Notes under the pieces: model-generated
The model's input: the letters and a program-made list of their open reading frames with translations, nothing else
Database searches by the model: none
Told to the model about the DNA's origin: nothing
Assembly (NCBI GenBank): GCA_017305635.1
Contig: JAFKKF010000010.1
Location: 124,001-188,000 of the forward strand
DNA length: 64,000 nucleotides
Direction of reading: 5' to 3'
Source: Hyphomicrobiales bacterium
GTDB taxonomy: Bacteria > Pseudomonadota > Alphaproteobacteria > Rhizobiales > Kaistiaceae
Position numbers and translations under genes: made by a program
Shown: positions 18,876 to 29,167 of the stretch, one piece after another
Layout of the letters: each line of letters starts with the position of its first letter
How positions within the stretch are numbered: position 1 is the stretch's first letter

Positions 18876-18913
18876 GTGACGGGCGTCACCGGCAAATTGT
18901 GACAGAAATCACA
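18876..18913. promoter_or_regulatory. Tandem CRP-like palindromes (GTGA-N6-TCAC twice)
   Basis: GTGACGGGCGTCAC (18876-18889) and TGTGACAGAAATCACA (18898-18913) both have the form GTGA-N6-TCAC, with centres 23 bp apart, about two helical turns. The second is a perfect TGTGA-N6-TCACA, the consensus bound by E. coli-type CRP. They lie about 100 bp upstream of the small exported protein at 19003 and the same distance from the coaD start. A CRP/FNR-family regulator is inferred; none is encoded in the window. Confidence 0.5.
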
Positions 18914-19002
18914 GCATCCCCCATGCCGCGGAACTATTTCCCTGCCAACATCATTTGCTTTCCGGCAGGCGCGAGGCGCGCCGGAGACTTCGGGGATCGA
19001 AC

Positions 19003-19275
19003 ATGAATACCTTCCGCACCACCCTTATCGCAGCGGCGGTCTTAGTCGCGGCCAGCGCGGGCGCCATGGGCCTGATGACCTCGGGCGCCGAGACGCGCGA
19101 AGCCGACGCCACGTCGCTCTGCGCCGCGGCCGATTGGCCGCTCATCCCGGCCGAATGTCTGGGCAGCGGCGCGAAGCGCAATGTGCGCGTCATCGGTGAC
19201 GAGGCCGTGGCCCGCGACGAGCCGGCGGAAAGCCAGGTCGCGATGCAGGCGCGCTTCGAGACGGCATTCCAGTAA
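19003..19275 (+). CDS. Small exported protein of unknown function
   Basis: A 90-residue protein beginning with a clear signal peptide (MNTFRTTLIAAAVLVAASAG) and a short mature part with two cysteines (SLCAAADWPLIPAECLG) and an acidic tail. I do not recognise the family. The CAADWPLIPAECL segment is reminiscent of small exported proteins in Hyphomicrobiales. It lies downstream of the tandem CRP-like sites, with a nested hairpin right after the stop, and it precedes another small exported protein. Confidence 0.65.
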   Translation: MNTFRTTLIAAAVLVAASAGAMGLMTSGAETREADATSLCAAADWPLIPAECLGSGAKRNVRVIGDEAVARDEPAESQVAMQARFETAFQ

Positions 19276-19281
19276 CGGCTT

Positions 19282-19322
19282 CCTGAATGGCAGGTGAACG
19301 ACCTGCACCGGAACTATTCAGG
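19282..19322 (+). other. Nested inverted repeat between two small exported-protein genes
   Basis: Outer arms CCTGAAT (19282-19288) and ATTCAGG (19316-19322) enclose inner arms GCAGGT and ACCTGC (19290-19306). A third ATTCAGG occurs at 19341. The structure begins 7 bp after the stop of the 19003 gene and lacks a T tract, so it could be an mRNA-stabilising hairpin, an attenuator or an operator. Which one cannot be decided from sequence. Confidence 0.4.
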
Positions 19323-19376
19323 CAGCAAGTGCGTTAATTCATTCAGGTAGAAGCGAAAGCGAAACGGAGAATGGCA

Positions 19377-19610
19377 ATGGGTATCCGCATCCATTCCCTC
19401 ATCCTGGCGACCAGCCTGGTGGCGACGGTTGCCGTCGGCATAGCCAGCGCGTCGGTCTTCGACGGTCTTGGCCGGGGCGTGGCGCCGAAGGGCGACCGCC
19501 TGCCGGTCGCATCCAGCGCGATTGACGTGAATTACGTGACGGTCGAGACCCGCGAGCCGGGAACCTCGGTATTGAACCGCATGCCGGTCGATCCCGCGAC
19601 CGCGAAATAA
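19377..19610 (+). CDS. Small exported protein of unknown function
   Basis: A 77-residue protein with a signal peptide (about 1-24, MGIRIHSLILATSLVATVAV onward) and a mature part of about 50 residues containing no cysteine. It is unrelated in sequence to the neighbour at 19003 and not recognised. ATG 19377 is preferred over ATG 19371 because GGAG stands at seven bases from it. Coding is supported mainly by the signal peptide and ribosome-binding site. Confidence 0.55.
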   Translation: MGIRIHSLILATSLVATVAVGIASASVFDGLGRGVAPKGDRLPVASSAIDVNYVTVETREPGTSVLNRMPVDPATAK

Positions 19611-19713
19611 TCTCCAGACTTCCGTCGTCCCTTTCCCAGCCTCGAGCCGCCGGCAACCCCACCGGCGGCTTCCTGCTTTCGCGGACCTCAGACGATGCGG
19701 CTTCGGGGCCGCG

Positions 19714-20565
19714 TCAGCCCGCGATCATGGGCGGGTTGGGGTCGATCGAGGCAGGTGGCGGAGCCGGCGGAAGACGGCCCGGCCGGCGCATAACGGGCAT
19801 GCGCATTTCCCCGGCTGGCGCCGATGCCTGGCCGTTCGAGAAGGCCCAGCGATCGCGGCCGCTCCGCTTGGCGAGGTAGACCGCGTCGTCGGCGAGCTTG
19901 AGGAACGAATCGATCCCCGTGCGGCCGGGACGCATGGCAACGCCTACGCTGACGGTCGAGCCGTAGGTGGCGCCGCCCATGGTTGCCCTCGCCTCGCGTC
20001 CGGCCTGGCAGAGGCGATCGGCGAGGCGCGCGACCGCGGTCGGTACCAGCCCGCCGACGATCAGCGCGAATTCCTCGCCGCCCAGGCGGGCGACGACGCT
20101 CTCGGAGGCGCCCGCGGCGGCCACCGTGTCGAAGATCGTCTTGCCGATGACGGTCAGCAGCGCATCGCCGCCGGCATGGCCGAATTCGTCGTTCACCGCC
20201 TTGAACCGGTCGACGTCGATCATCATGGCGGCCACCGGAACGCCGGCCGCGGCGCCGGCAAGGATGGCCTCGCCGCGCTCGAAAAAGGCGCGGCGATTGG
20301 GCAGGCCGGTAAGCGCGTCGGTCAGTGCCAGGCTCTCGAGTTCCTTGCCCACGCGCCGCAGGCGCTGGAGGAGGAAGGCGAGAGGCAACACGATGACGGG
20401 AACGAAGAATGCCGGCAGGAGGCCGGCGAGCGCATAGGCGATGTAGGGTCCGGGGCCATCGAAGACCGCCATCATCACCGCCCAGGTCACGCCCACCGAA
20501 ACCGCTACGCTGGCAAGCGTAACGAGCGCCGTGAGGCGAAAGGGAGTGAGGATCTTCTGATACAT
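19714..20565 (-). CDS. Membrane-bound GGDEF diguanylate cyclase
   Basis: Makes the second messenger cyclic di-GMP from two GTP. The 283-residue protein has two N-terminal membrane helices (about residues 11-65) and a GGDEF domain from about 85 to 250: ALTDALTGLPNRRAF, DVDRFKAVNDEFGHAGGD and the active-site RLGGEEF are intact, so it should be catalytically competent. There is no recognisable sensor domain beyond the helices, and the C-terminal tail is proline-rich. The ATG at 20565 directly precedes the first helix. Confidence 0.93.
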   Translation of the reverse strand: MYQKILTPFRLTALVTLASVAVSVGVTWAVMMAVFDGPGPYIAYALAGLLPAFFVPVIVLPLAFLLQRLRRVGKELESLALTDALTGLPNRRAFFERGEAILAGAAAGVPVAAMMIDVDRFKAVNDEFGHAGGDALLTVIGKTIFDTVAAAGASESVVARLGGEEFALIVGGLVPTAVARLADRLCQAGREARATMGGATYGSTVSVGVAMRPGRTGIDSFLKLADDAVYLAKRSGRDRWAFSNGQASAPAGEMRMPVMRRPGRLPPAPPPASIDPNPPMIAG

Positions 20566-20686
20566 GGGGCCGGCAGACGTCCACAACCGTGGGATGCGCC
20601 GCCATATTGCCCCGCCGTCTCCTAAGGAAAGATTGTAACGATCGCAGAAAGGCGGGGCTATTCACGACATCCGAACGAAAGCCGGA

Positions 20687-23434
<2,748 letters not shown>

Positions 23435-23508
23435 AAGCTCTACCGGGAATCAGGGAAAGGCCAAGGAAATCTAGGGATTCCGGGTGGCAGAAACAAGGCT
23501 GCGGAAGC

Positions 23509-23763
23509 CTATTTCCCGCGTTTCCGGCCGGCCGCTATCCGTCCCGCATACTGATCTACCAACGCCCGTATCATGCGCTGGTACGGGAGGTGCCTCGCAG
23601 CAGCCTCGGGCTTGAAGAAATCGAGGCTCCGCCGGCTCAGCGTCAGCGTCACCTTGACGTTGTCCTCGACCGCCACGAGTTCATCGGGCGACGGCAGAAA
23701 GTCGTCCACAATCCGCAGGTTACCAATCTCACCCCTGGTGTATCGGACCGTTTTCCCGCTCAT
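23509..23763 (-). CDS. BrnA/CopG-type antitoxin-like protein without a partner
   Basis: An 84-residue protein with the C-terminal pattern VKVTLTLSRRSLDFFKPEAA..YQRMIRALVDQY seen in the BrnA/CopG antitoxin group (ribbon-helix-helix). BrnA genes normally follow a brnT toxin gene; the 133 bp between this start and the divergent marC gene cannot hold one and the 74-bp gap to gyrA does not either. It may be an orphan antitoxin, a stand-alone regulator or a remnant. The start has a GGGAAAGG site. Confidence 0.7.
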   Translation of the reverse strand: MSGKTVRYTRGEIGNLRIVDDFLPSPDELVAVEDNVKVTLTLSRRSLDFFKPEAAARHLPYQRMIRALVDQYAGRIAAGRKRGK

Positions 23764-23896
23764 AGATCGCCTTTCCCTTCCTTCAATAGACCGTCTCGAA
23801 GATACGCATCTGCCCTGCCGGCCTTCGACGCGCGCGGAAAGCCTCCCACCAGCATCGTGCCCGATCCTTCCGTGAAAGGTGATTCGGGAGCCTCCG

Positions 23897-24541
23897 ATGC
23901 AGGAATTCATCACCGCCCTGTTCTTCGTCTTTGCCGGCCTTTTCCCGGTGGTCAACCCGGTCGGCGGGGCGCCGCTCTTCCTCGAGCTCACGCCGGGCAA
24001 CAGTGATCCCTACCGGGCAAAGCTCGCGGCGGGCATCGCGCGCTATAGCTTCCTGCTCCTCCTCGGCTCGTTCTTCGCGGGCGCCTACGTGCTCGAGTTC
24101 TTCGGGCTCACCTTGCCGATCGTGCGCATCGGCGGCGGCCTCGTCGTCGCCTTCTTCGGCTGGAACCTCCTGCAGTCGCCGGATGCGCCGAGCGCCACCA
24201 CCAAGCCACGCGCCTTCTCGCCGGGCGAGGTCTTCTACCCGCTCACCATGCCGCTGACGGTGGGGCCCGGCGAAATCTCGGTCGCGATCACCCTCGGCAG
24301 CCGCCGACCGCACTGGAGCGCTTACACTGACCTCGCCATCGTCATCGGCGGGTCCGTCGCCGGGCTCCTCGCGATCGCCGTCTCCATCTACGTCTGCTAC
24401 CGCTACGCCGAGCGGCTGACCGGTTACCTCGGCGAGGGCGGCACCCATGCCCTCGTCCGGCTCTCCGCCTTCATCATGCTCTGCATCGGCATAGGCATCA
24501 TCTGGGAGGGCTACTCGGCGCTGGAACCTCTCGCGCGATAG
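23897..24541 (+). CDS. MarC family membrane protein (copy 1)
   Basis: A 214-residue six-helix inner-membrane protein of the MarC/UPF0056 family, whose role is unknown despite the historical name (multiple antibiotic resistance locus). FPVVNPVGGAPLFLELT near the N-terminus and YPLTMPLTVGPGEISVAI in the middle are the paired family motifs, with an internal two-fold repeat. The start ATG has GGGAG upstream. The closely related copy at 25542 and a more distant copy at 26659 follow within 2.8 kb. Confidence 0.92.
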   Translation: MQEFITALFFVFAGLFPVVNPVGGAPLFLELTPGNSDPYRAKLAAGIARYSFLLLLGSFFAGAYVLEFFGLTLPIVRIGGGLVVAFFGWNLLQSPDAPSATTKPRAFSPGEVFYPLTMPLTVGPGEISVAITLGSRRPHWSAYTDLAIVIGGSVAGLLAIAVSIYVCYRYAERLTGYLGEGGTHALVRLSAFIMLCIGIGIIWEGYSALEPLAR

Positions 24542-24548
24542 AGGCTTT

Positions 24549-25172
24549 TCAGGTCCCGCCCGCGGGCGGCGCCGTTGGCCCGCCGAGGAGCTGATAGCCA
24601 TAGGTGTGGCACTCGTTGAAGCCGCATTGCAGGAAGGCCGAGACGAGGTTGATGGCGAGCAGCAGGATCACGTAGAGGCTGACGATCGCGCCGGCGCGGG
24701 CGAGCACCGGGAAGGCCGCTAAGCCGATCCGCTCGAGCGCCCGGTCGCCGCCGATCACGGCCATCTTGGCGATGATCGTGAAGAGCAGGACCAGCCCTAT
24801 GATCGTCGCCCAGACCGGCATGTGCAGGCCGAATATGGCACTGCCGATATAGGCGTGGCCGGGCCGCGGATAGATGTCGAGCAGGCTTTGGCGCTCGGCG
24901 ACGATCACCAGGATCAGCGCGAAGAGCAGGCTGACGCCGGTATGCTGGTAGGAGAATCCGTGGCGAAAGGTGAGGATGATGCCGAAGCAGACGCCGAACA
25001 TTGCCAGCCGCTCGAGGAGGCATAGCGGGCATGGCAGCTCGCCATAGGCATACTGGAAGACGAGCGCCACGGTCAGGATGAGGGCGATGACGCCCATCAT
25101 CAGGAGCAGGTAGAGATAGTTGAGGAAAGCGAGGGTGCGCTGGCCCCGGCTCTCGGCGCTCACATCGCTCAC
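24549..25172 (-). CDS. DsbB-like disulphide bond formation protein
   Basis: A 207-residue inner-membrane protein of the DsbB family. Four or more helices are predicted; the quinone-side CXXC is in ELPCPLCLLERLAM and a second cysteine pair lies in FLQCGFNECHTYG near the C-terminus. Such proteins reoxidise a periplasmic thiol oxidase using quinone, though the spacing here differs from E. coli DsbB. The DUF5993 gene ends 3 bp upstream, so they form a two-gene unit; the gene is convergent with the first marC. Confidence 0.88.
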   Translation of the reverse strand: MSDVSAESRGQRTLAFLNYLYLLLMMGVIALILTVALVFQYAYGELPCPLCLLERLAMFGVCFGIILTFRHGFSYQHTGVSLLFALILVIVAERQSLLDIYPRPGHAYIGSAIFGLHMPVWATIIGLVLLFTIIAKMAVIGGDRALERIGLAAFPVLARAGAIVSLYVILLLAINLVSAFLQCGFNECHTYGYQLLGGPTAPPAGGT

Positions 25173-25175
25173 GGC

Positions 25176-25382
25176 TCAGGCCTCCCCAGGGAGGGACGGA
25201 ACCGCGAGTCCGCCCTGCAGCCAGGGCATGCTGAAGCCGGTCGTCGGGCTCCAGACCTCCCAGAGGAACTCGCCGACATAGAGCCCGATGCAGGCGACCA
25301 TGAACGCTCCCGCCAGCCTGCGCCAGCCGAGCCAGCCGGAGGCGGTGGCGAGGAACATCAGAATGAAGATGCCGGTGATCAT
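25176..25382 (-). CDS. DUF5993-like small membrane protein
   Basis: A 68-residue protein with two membrane helices (about 1-18 and 24-44) and a short C-terminal tail. A strong GGGAGGGG site precedes the ATG. Size, topology and position immediately upstream of a DsbB-like gene match DUF5993 proteins, which as I recall occur beside DsbB homologues; a role as an accessory subunit of the disulphide-generating system is inference. The frame is open far upstream but only this part has coding character. Confidence 0.7.
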   Translation of the reverse strand: MITGIFILMFLATASGWLGWRRLAGAFMVACIGLYVGEFLWEVWSPTTGFSMPWLQGGLAVPSLPGEA

Positions 25383-25541
25383 CGCCCCTCCCGCACCGGC
25401 TGCCGCCGGACGCGCCCCCGCTCCCAGTCCTTCCCGATCATAGACGACGACGCGGGCAGCGGCCAAGGAGCGGGCCTGTCTGTCGCGCGGCCGATAGGCT
25501 AGGATCGCGCGCCCGCCTTCCCGCCAATCCGTGCGCAGCCC

Positions 25542-26204
25542 TTGAACGCCGCCATCTCCTCCTTCCTCCTCGTCTATGCGAGCCTCTTTCCGATCGTGAA
25601 CCCGATCGGCGGGGCGCCGATCTTCCTCGGCCTGACGCGGCAGCGGAGCGACCATGACCGCGCCGCGATCGCCCGCGGCATCGCGGTCAACGGCTTCTTC
25701 CTGCTCCTCGGCTCGGTGCTCGTCGGCTCGCACCTTCTCGAATTCTTCGGCATCACGCTGCCGGTCGTGCGCATAGCGGGTGGCCTGGTGGTGACCGCCT
25801 TCGCCTGGCAGATGCTCCATTCGGGCAACGTGGTCGATGGACCGAGCCCGAAGGAGGCGGTCAGCGGCCCGATGGGGCCGGACGAGGTCTTCTACCCGCT
25901 CACCATGCCGCTCACCGTCGGCCCCGGCTCGATCGCGGTCGCCATCACCGTCGGCAGCCAGCGGCCGCGCAGCGCCAGCGCCACGGCGGCGGAATTCGCC
26001 ATGGTCGCGGCCGGCGCCGTCCTCGGCATCCTGGCGATCTCGCTCTCGATCTACGTCTGCTACCGCTATGCCGAGAAGATGATCCGCATGCTCGGCGAAG
26101 GCGGGACGAGCGTGCTCGTCCGGCTCTCCGCCTTCATCCTGCTCTGCATCGGCATCCAGATCATCTGGACCGGCTATTCGACCCTGGTCCTGCCGGCATC
26201 ATAG
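25542..26204 (+). CDS. MarC family membrane protein (copy 2), TTG start
   Basis: A 220-residue MarC protein closely related to copy 1: FPIVNPIGGAPIFLGLT, FYPLTMPLTVGPGSIAVAI and the C-terminal LYVCYRYAE-type segment align throughout. TTG 25542 is the only start available between the in-frame stop at 25500 and the first conserved helix, and it gives the normal family length. Position and similarity indicate tandem duplication, with the DsbB/DUF5993 pair now between the copies in the opposite orientation. Confidence 0.9.
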   Translation: MNAAISSFLLVYASLFPIVNPIGGAPIFLGLTRQRSDHDRAAIARGIAVNGFFLLLGSVLVGSHLLEFFGITLPVVRIAGGLVVTAFAWQMLHSGNVVDGPSPKEAVSGPMGPDEVFYPLTMPLTVGPGSIAVAITVGSQRPRSASATAAEFAMVAAGAVLGILAISLSIYVCYRYAEKMIRMLGEGGTSVLVRLSAFILLCIGIQIIWTGYSTLVLPAS

Positions 26205-26220
26205 GCAGCCGGCTGGCCGC

Positions 26221-26532
26221 CTACCAGCAGCCGCCATAGGCGTCGCAGCGATAGCCGCCCGGGCAGCAATAGCTCGACCAGTCGGTCTGGTTGGTGCAGC
26301 AGGTATCGCCGTCGCCGCAATACTGGTCGCCGCAGGTATAGAATTCCTCGGCCTTGCGTCCCTGGGGAACCTGCGAATAGGTGCGCGGCTCGACCTTCGG
26401 CTTGTCGGCAATGCGGTGGACGTAGCGTTCGTAGAGCGATGGCTGGGCGCTTCCGGCCGCCGAAGCAATCGGCGCCAGCCCGACCGAGACGGCAATGGCA
26501 AGCAAGGCGAAGACGAGCCCACGTATCGACAT
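26221..26532 (-). CDS. Cysteine-rich exported protein with half-granulin-like spacing
   Basis: A 103-residue protein with a Sec signal peptide (about 1-25, ending ASA) and a C-terminal cysteine cluster: eight cysteines in the last 37 residues, spaced C-x4-C-x5-CC-x9-CC-x5-C-x5-C (YTCGDQYCGDGDTCC through RCDAYGGCW). The adjacent-cysteine pairs resemble a granulin half-module. It is likely disulphide-bonded in the periplasm or outside. It sits between two marC genes and close to the DsbB-like gene. No function is assigned. Confidence 0.78.
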   Translation of the reverse strand: MSIRGLVFALLAIAVSVGLAPIASAAGSAQPSLYERYVHRIADKPKVEPRTYSQVPQGRKAEEFYTCGDQYCGDGDTCCTNQTDWSSYCCPGGYRCDAYGGCW

Positions 26533-26658
26533 GCGACCAGCTCCCTGATGAATCGCCCGGCTTCCCGGCCGGGCGCTGCCCCGGCGGCGATACTGCCACA
26601 GCCTTTCGCCGGAGCGCCAGAACCTGCTTCCGTCGCGTGAAAGCGCTAGGATGGGACG

Positions 26659-27288
26659 ATGACCGACTACCTGCTCAATGCCCTCGTCACCCTCTTCGTC
26701 ACCATCGATCCGATCGGTCTCGCGCCGATGTTCATGGTGGTGACCGCCGGCTTCAGCGCGCCGGCGCGACGGCAGACCGCCATCCGCGCCGCCGTGACCG
26801 CCGCCATCATCCTCATCGCCTTTGCGCTGGTCGGCGAGCGGCTCATCGCCTTCCTCGGCATCTCGCTCCCCGCGTTCCGCATCGCCGGCGGGCTCCTCCT
26901 CTTCGCCATCGCCTACGAGATGGTCTTCGAGAAGAGGGCCGAGCGGAAGGCGGCGCAGGTCGAGACGCCGGATCGCGCCGATGACCGCAACCACGTCGCG
27001 ATCTTCCCGCTAGCGATCCCGCTCACCTCCGGGCCCGGCGCGATCTCGGCGACGATCCTGCTCGCCTCCCAGGCGCCGGGGATCGGCGGCCTCGCGGGGC
27101 TCATGGCGGTCATCGTCCTGATGGTCGGCGCCTGCCTCGCCGTCTTCCTCGCCGCCGGCCCGATCGAGCGGGCGCTCGGCGAAACCGGCCGGCTGGTCGT
27201 CTCGCGCCTCCTCGGCGTGCTGCTCGCCGCGCTCTCGGTGCAGTTCGTCGCCGACGGCATCCAGGCGATCATCCGCGGATCCGCCTGA
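26659..27288 (+). CDS. MarC family membrane protein (copy 3, divergent)
   Basis: A 209-residue MarC protein. Its first motif reads FVTIDPIGLAPMFM (DPxGLAP subtype) in place of VNPxGGAP, and the central motif is FPLAIPLTSGPGAIS, so it belongs to a separate branch from the copies at 23897 and 25542. About six helices and the two-fold repeat are preserved. It starts at an ATG closely followed by conserved sequence and lies divergent from the cysteine-rich gene. Confidence 0.92.
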   Translation: MTDYLLNALVTLFVTIDPIGLAPMFMVVTAGFSAPARRQTAIRAAVTAAIILIAFALVGERLIAFLGISLPAFRIAGGLLLFAIAYEMVFEKRAERKAAQVETPDRADDRNHVAIFPLAIPLTSGPGAISATILLASQAPGIGGLAGLMAVIVLMVGACLAVFLAAGPIERALGETGRLVVSRLLGVLLAALSVQFVADGIQAIIRGSA

Positions 27289-27324
27289 CGCCAGCCGTTC
27301 AATGCGGACCGTTTGACGCCGGCC

Positions 27325-27348
27325 ATTATCTGACCTAAGTCAGATAAT
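27325..27348. promoter_or_regulatory. Perfect 10-bp palindrome abutting the MarR-GNAT start codon
   Basis: ATTATCTGAC (27325-27334) and GTCAGATAAT (27339-27348) form a perfect inverted repeat around CTAA, and only one base separates it from the ATG at 27350. MarR proteins bind short AT-rich palindromes of this kind, so this is a likely autoregulatory operator. No ribosome-binding site fits between it and the ATG, so the transcript may be leaderless or the site may overlap the core promoter. Confidence 0.7.
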
Positions 27349-27349
27349 C

Positions 27350-28243
27350 ATGATCGCCGATCCCGTCGCGCGCATCCGCCGCTTCAACCGCGCCGTCACC
27401 CTCGAGGTCGGCGCCCTCGACACGTCCTTCCTCGGGCGCGGACGCCCCCTCGGCGCCGCCCGCGTCCTCAATGCCATCGGCCAGGGCCTCGGCGACGTCG
27501 GCGAGATCCGCGATGCGCTCCAGCTCGATTCCGGGCTGATGAGCCGGCTCCTGCGGGGGCTGGAGGAGGAGAAGCTCGTCGTGACCGAACCCCGTCCGGA
27601 CGATGCCCGCCGGCGGGTGGCGCGCCTGACCAGTGCCGGCCGGCGCGAGTTCGCCGCCTATGAGCGGCTCTCCAACCAGCGCGCCGCCGGTCTCCTCGCG
27701 CGCCATCCCCATGCCGACGAGCTGCTCGCCGCGATGGACCTCGTCGCCTCGGCGCTCGGCCGCGAGCGCATCGCCATCGAGGAAGTCGATCCGCGGGGCG
27801 AGGCCGCCCGCCACTGCCTCGCCGAATATTATGCCGAGCTCGCCCGGCGCTTCGAGAAGGGCTTCGACGTTTCGCTGTCGCGCGATCCGCAGGCGAAGGA
27901 CATGGTCCATCCGCGCGGCGCCTTCCTCGTCGCCATGTCCGACGGGCTGCCGCTCGCCTGCGTCGGGTTGAAGGGCGACGGCGGCGAGACCGCGGAAGTG
28001 AAGCGTCTCTGGGTCGCCCCCTCGGCGCGCGGCCTCGGCCTCGGCAGGAAGCTGATGGCTGCGGTCGAGGAACGCGCCCGCGCCCTCGGCATCCGCATGC
28101 TCCGCCTCGACACCAACCGCGCCCTGCCGGAGGCCCGCGCCCTCTACCTGAAATCGGGCTGGACCGAGATCCCGCGCTTCAACGACGACCCCTACGCGGA
28201 TTTCTTCTTCGAGAAGCGGGTGTGCGCCGCGCGAGACGCCTAG
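27350..28243 (+). CDS. MarR-type regulator fused to GNAT acetyltransferase
   Basis: A 297-residue two-domain protein. The N-terminal half (about 1-145) is a MarR winged helix (LGDVGEIRDALQLDSGLMSRLLRGLEEEKLV), and the C-terminal half (about 150-297) is a GNAT domain with the acetyl-CoA loop VAPSARGLGLGRKLM. Such fusions are known in Hyphomicrobiales; whether the enzyme and DNA-binding functions are linked is not known. The palindrome at its start suggests autoregulation. The next gene is separated by palindromic repeats. Confidence 0.92.
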   Translation: MIADPVARIRRFNRAVTLEVGALDTSFLGRGRPLGAARVLNAIGQGLGDVGEIRDALQLDSGLMSRLLRGLEEEKLVVTEPRPDDARRRVARLTSAGRREFAAYERLSNQRAAGLLARHPHADELLAAMDLVASALGRERIAIEEVDPRGEAARHCLAEYYAELARRFEKGFDVSLSRDPQAKDMVHPRGAFLVAMSDGLPLACVGLKGDGGETAEVKRLWVAPSARGLGLGRKLMAAVEERARALGIRMLRLDTNRALPEARALYLKSGWTEIPRFNDDPYADFFFEKRVCAARDA

Positions 28244-28280
28244 CTCTCGGGAGGGGCGGGCGCATTGCTCTCCGCGGAGC

Positions 28281-28429
28281 AGCCCTCTCCTTGCGGAAGG
28301 GCCAAAACGGCAAGCCCGTTTCGGGGAGGGGTTGTAGAGTTTCCGCCGATAAGGTTAGCCCAACGTCACAACACCCCTCCCCGAAAAGCCGCCTTCGGCG
28401 ACTTCCGGCCCTCCCACAAGGGGAGGGCT
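28281..28429. repeat. 149-bp imperfect palindromic repeat element
   Basis: Left arm 28281-28334 (AGCCCTCTCC through GGGGAGGGGTTG) pairs with right arm 28369-28429 (CAACACCCCTCCCC through GGGGAGGGCT) as an imperfect inverted repeat; the whole lies in the gap before ssb. Size (149 bp) and style match the palindromic elements at 6288 (141 bp) and 51552 (144 bp). Just to its right, 28440-28492 resembles the left half of the 6288 element. I see no gene in 28244-28530. Confidence 0.7.
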
Positions 28430-28530
28430 CAAGCGTGGCGCCCCTTCCCCACCCTTCGGATGGTCCCCGCCTCTGCTTCGCCGGGAGGAACCGGGACCGT
28501 GGGTGCAACCCGCCGCCCGTCGGCGCGCCC

Positions 28531-29052
28531 CTAGAACGGGATGTCGTCGTCCATGTCCTCGGCGAGCGAGCTCGCCGCCGCAGGAGCCCGGCCACGTCCG
28601 CCGCCGCCCATGGCGGGCCGGCTGCCGCCGCCGCCTTCCATCGGGCTCGCCCGACCGAAATCGCCGCCAGGATCGCCGCCGAAGCTCGTATCGCCGCCGC
28701 CGGCTCGGTCGAGGAGCGTGAGCTCGCCGCGGAAGCGCTGGATCACGACCTCGGTCGTGTAGCGCTCCTGCCCGCTTTGGTCCTGCCATTTGCGGGTCTG
28801 CAGCTGGCCCTCGATGTAAACCTTGGAGCCCTTTTTCAGGTACTGCTCGGCCACCTTGGCGAGGTTCTCATTATAGATCACGACGCTGTGCCATTCGGTG
28901 CGCTCCTGGCGCTCGCCCGAACTTTTGTCGCGCCAGGATTCCGACGTCGCCACGCGCAGGTTCACCACCGGCTGGCCATTGTTCAGCCGGCGCACCTCGG
29001 GGTCCCGCCCCAGGTTGCCGACCAGGATTACCTTGTTCACGCTGCCTGCCAT
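28531..29052 (-). CDS. ssb: Single-stranded DNA-binding protein
   Basis: A 173-residue OB-fold protein that coats single-stranded DNA in replication, repair and recombination. It starts [22 protein letters not shown], has the conserved [19 protein letters not shown] region, then a glycine-rich linker (about 120-160), and ends in the acidic tip DMDDDIPF used to recruit partner proteins. A GTTC-N7-GTTC LexA-type box lies 115 bp upstream of the start, consistent with SOS induction. Confidence 0.98.
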   Translation of the reverse strand: MAGSVNKVILVGNLGRDPEVRRLNNGQPVVNLRVATSESWRDKSSGERQERTEWHSVVIYNENLAKVAEQYLKKGSKVYIEGQLQTRKWQDQSGQERYTTEVVIQRFRGELTLLDRAGGGDTSFGGDPGGDFGRASPMEGGGGSRPAMGGGGRGRAPAAASSLAEDMDDDIPF

Positions 29053-29167
29053 TTCGTGGCTCCTTCGATCTCACCTGCGAATGCGCGACCTTACCCGCTC
29101 GGCAAATCCGCCGCGCGGGCCAGCGGACGTAATCCAACGGAATCTCGTCCGCGGTTTTCGTCCGCAT

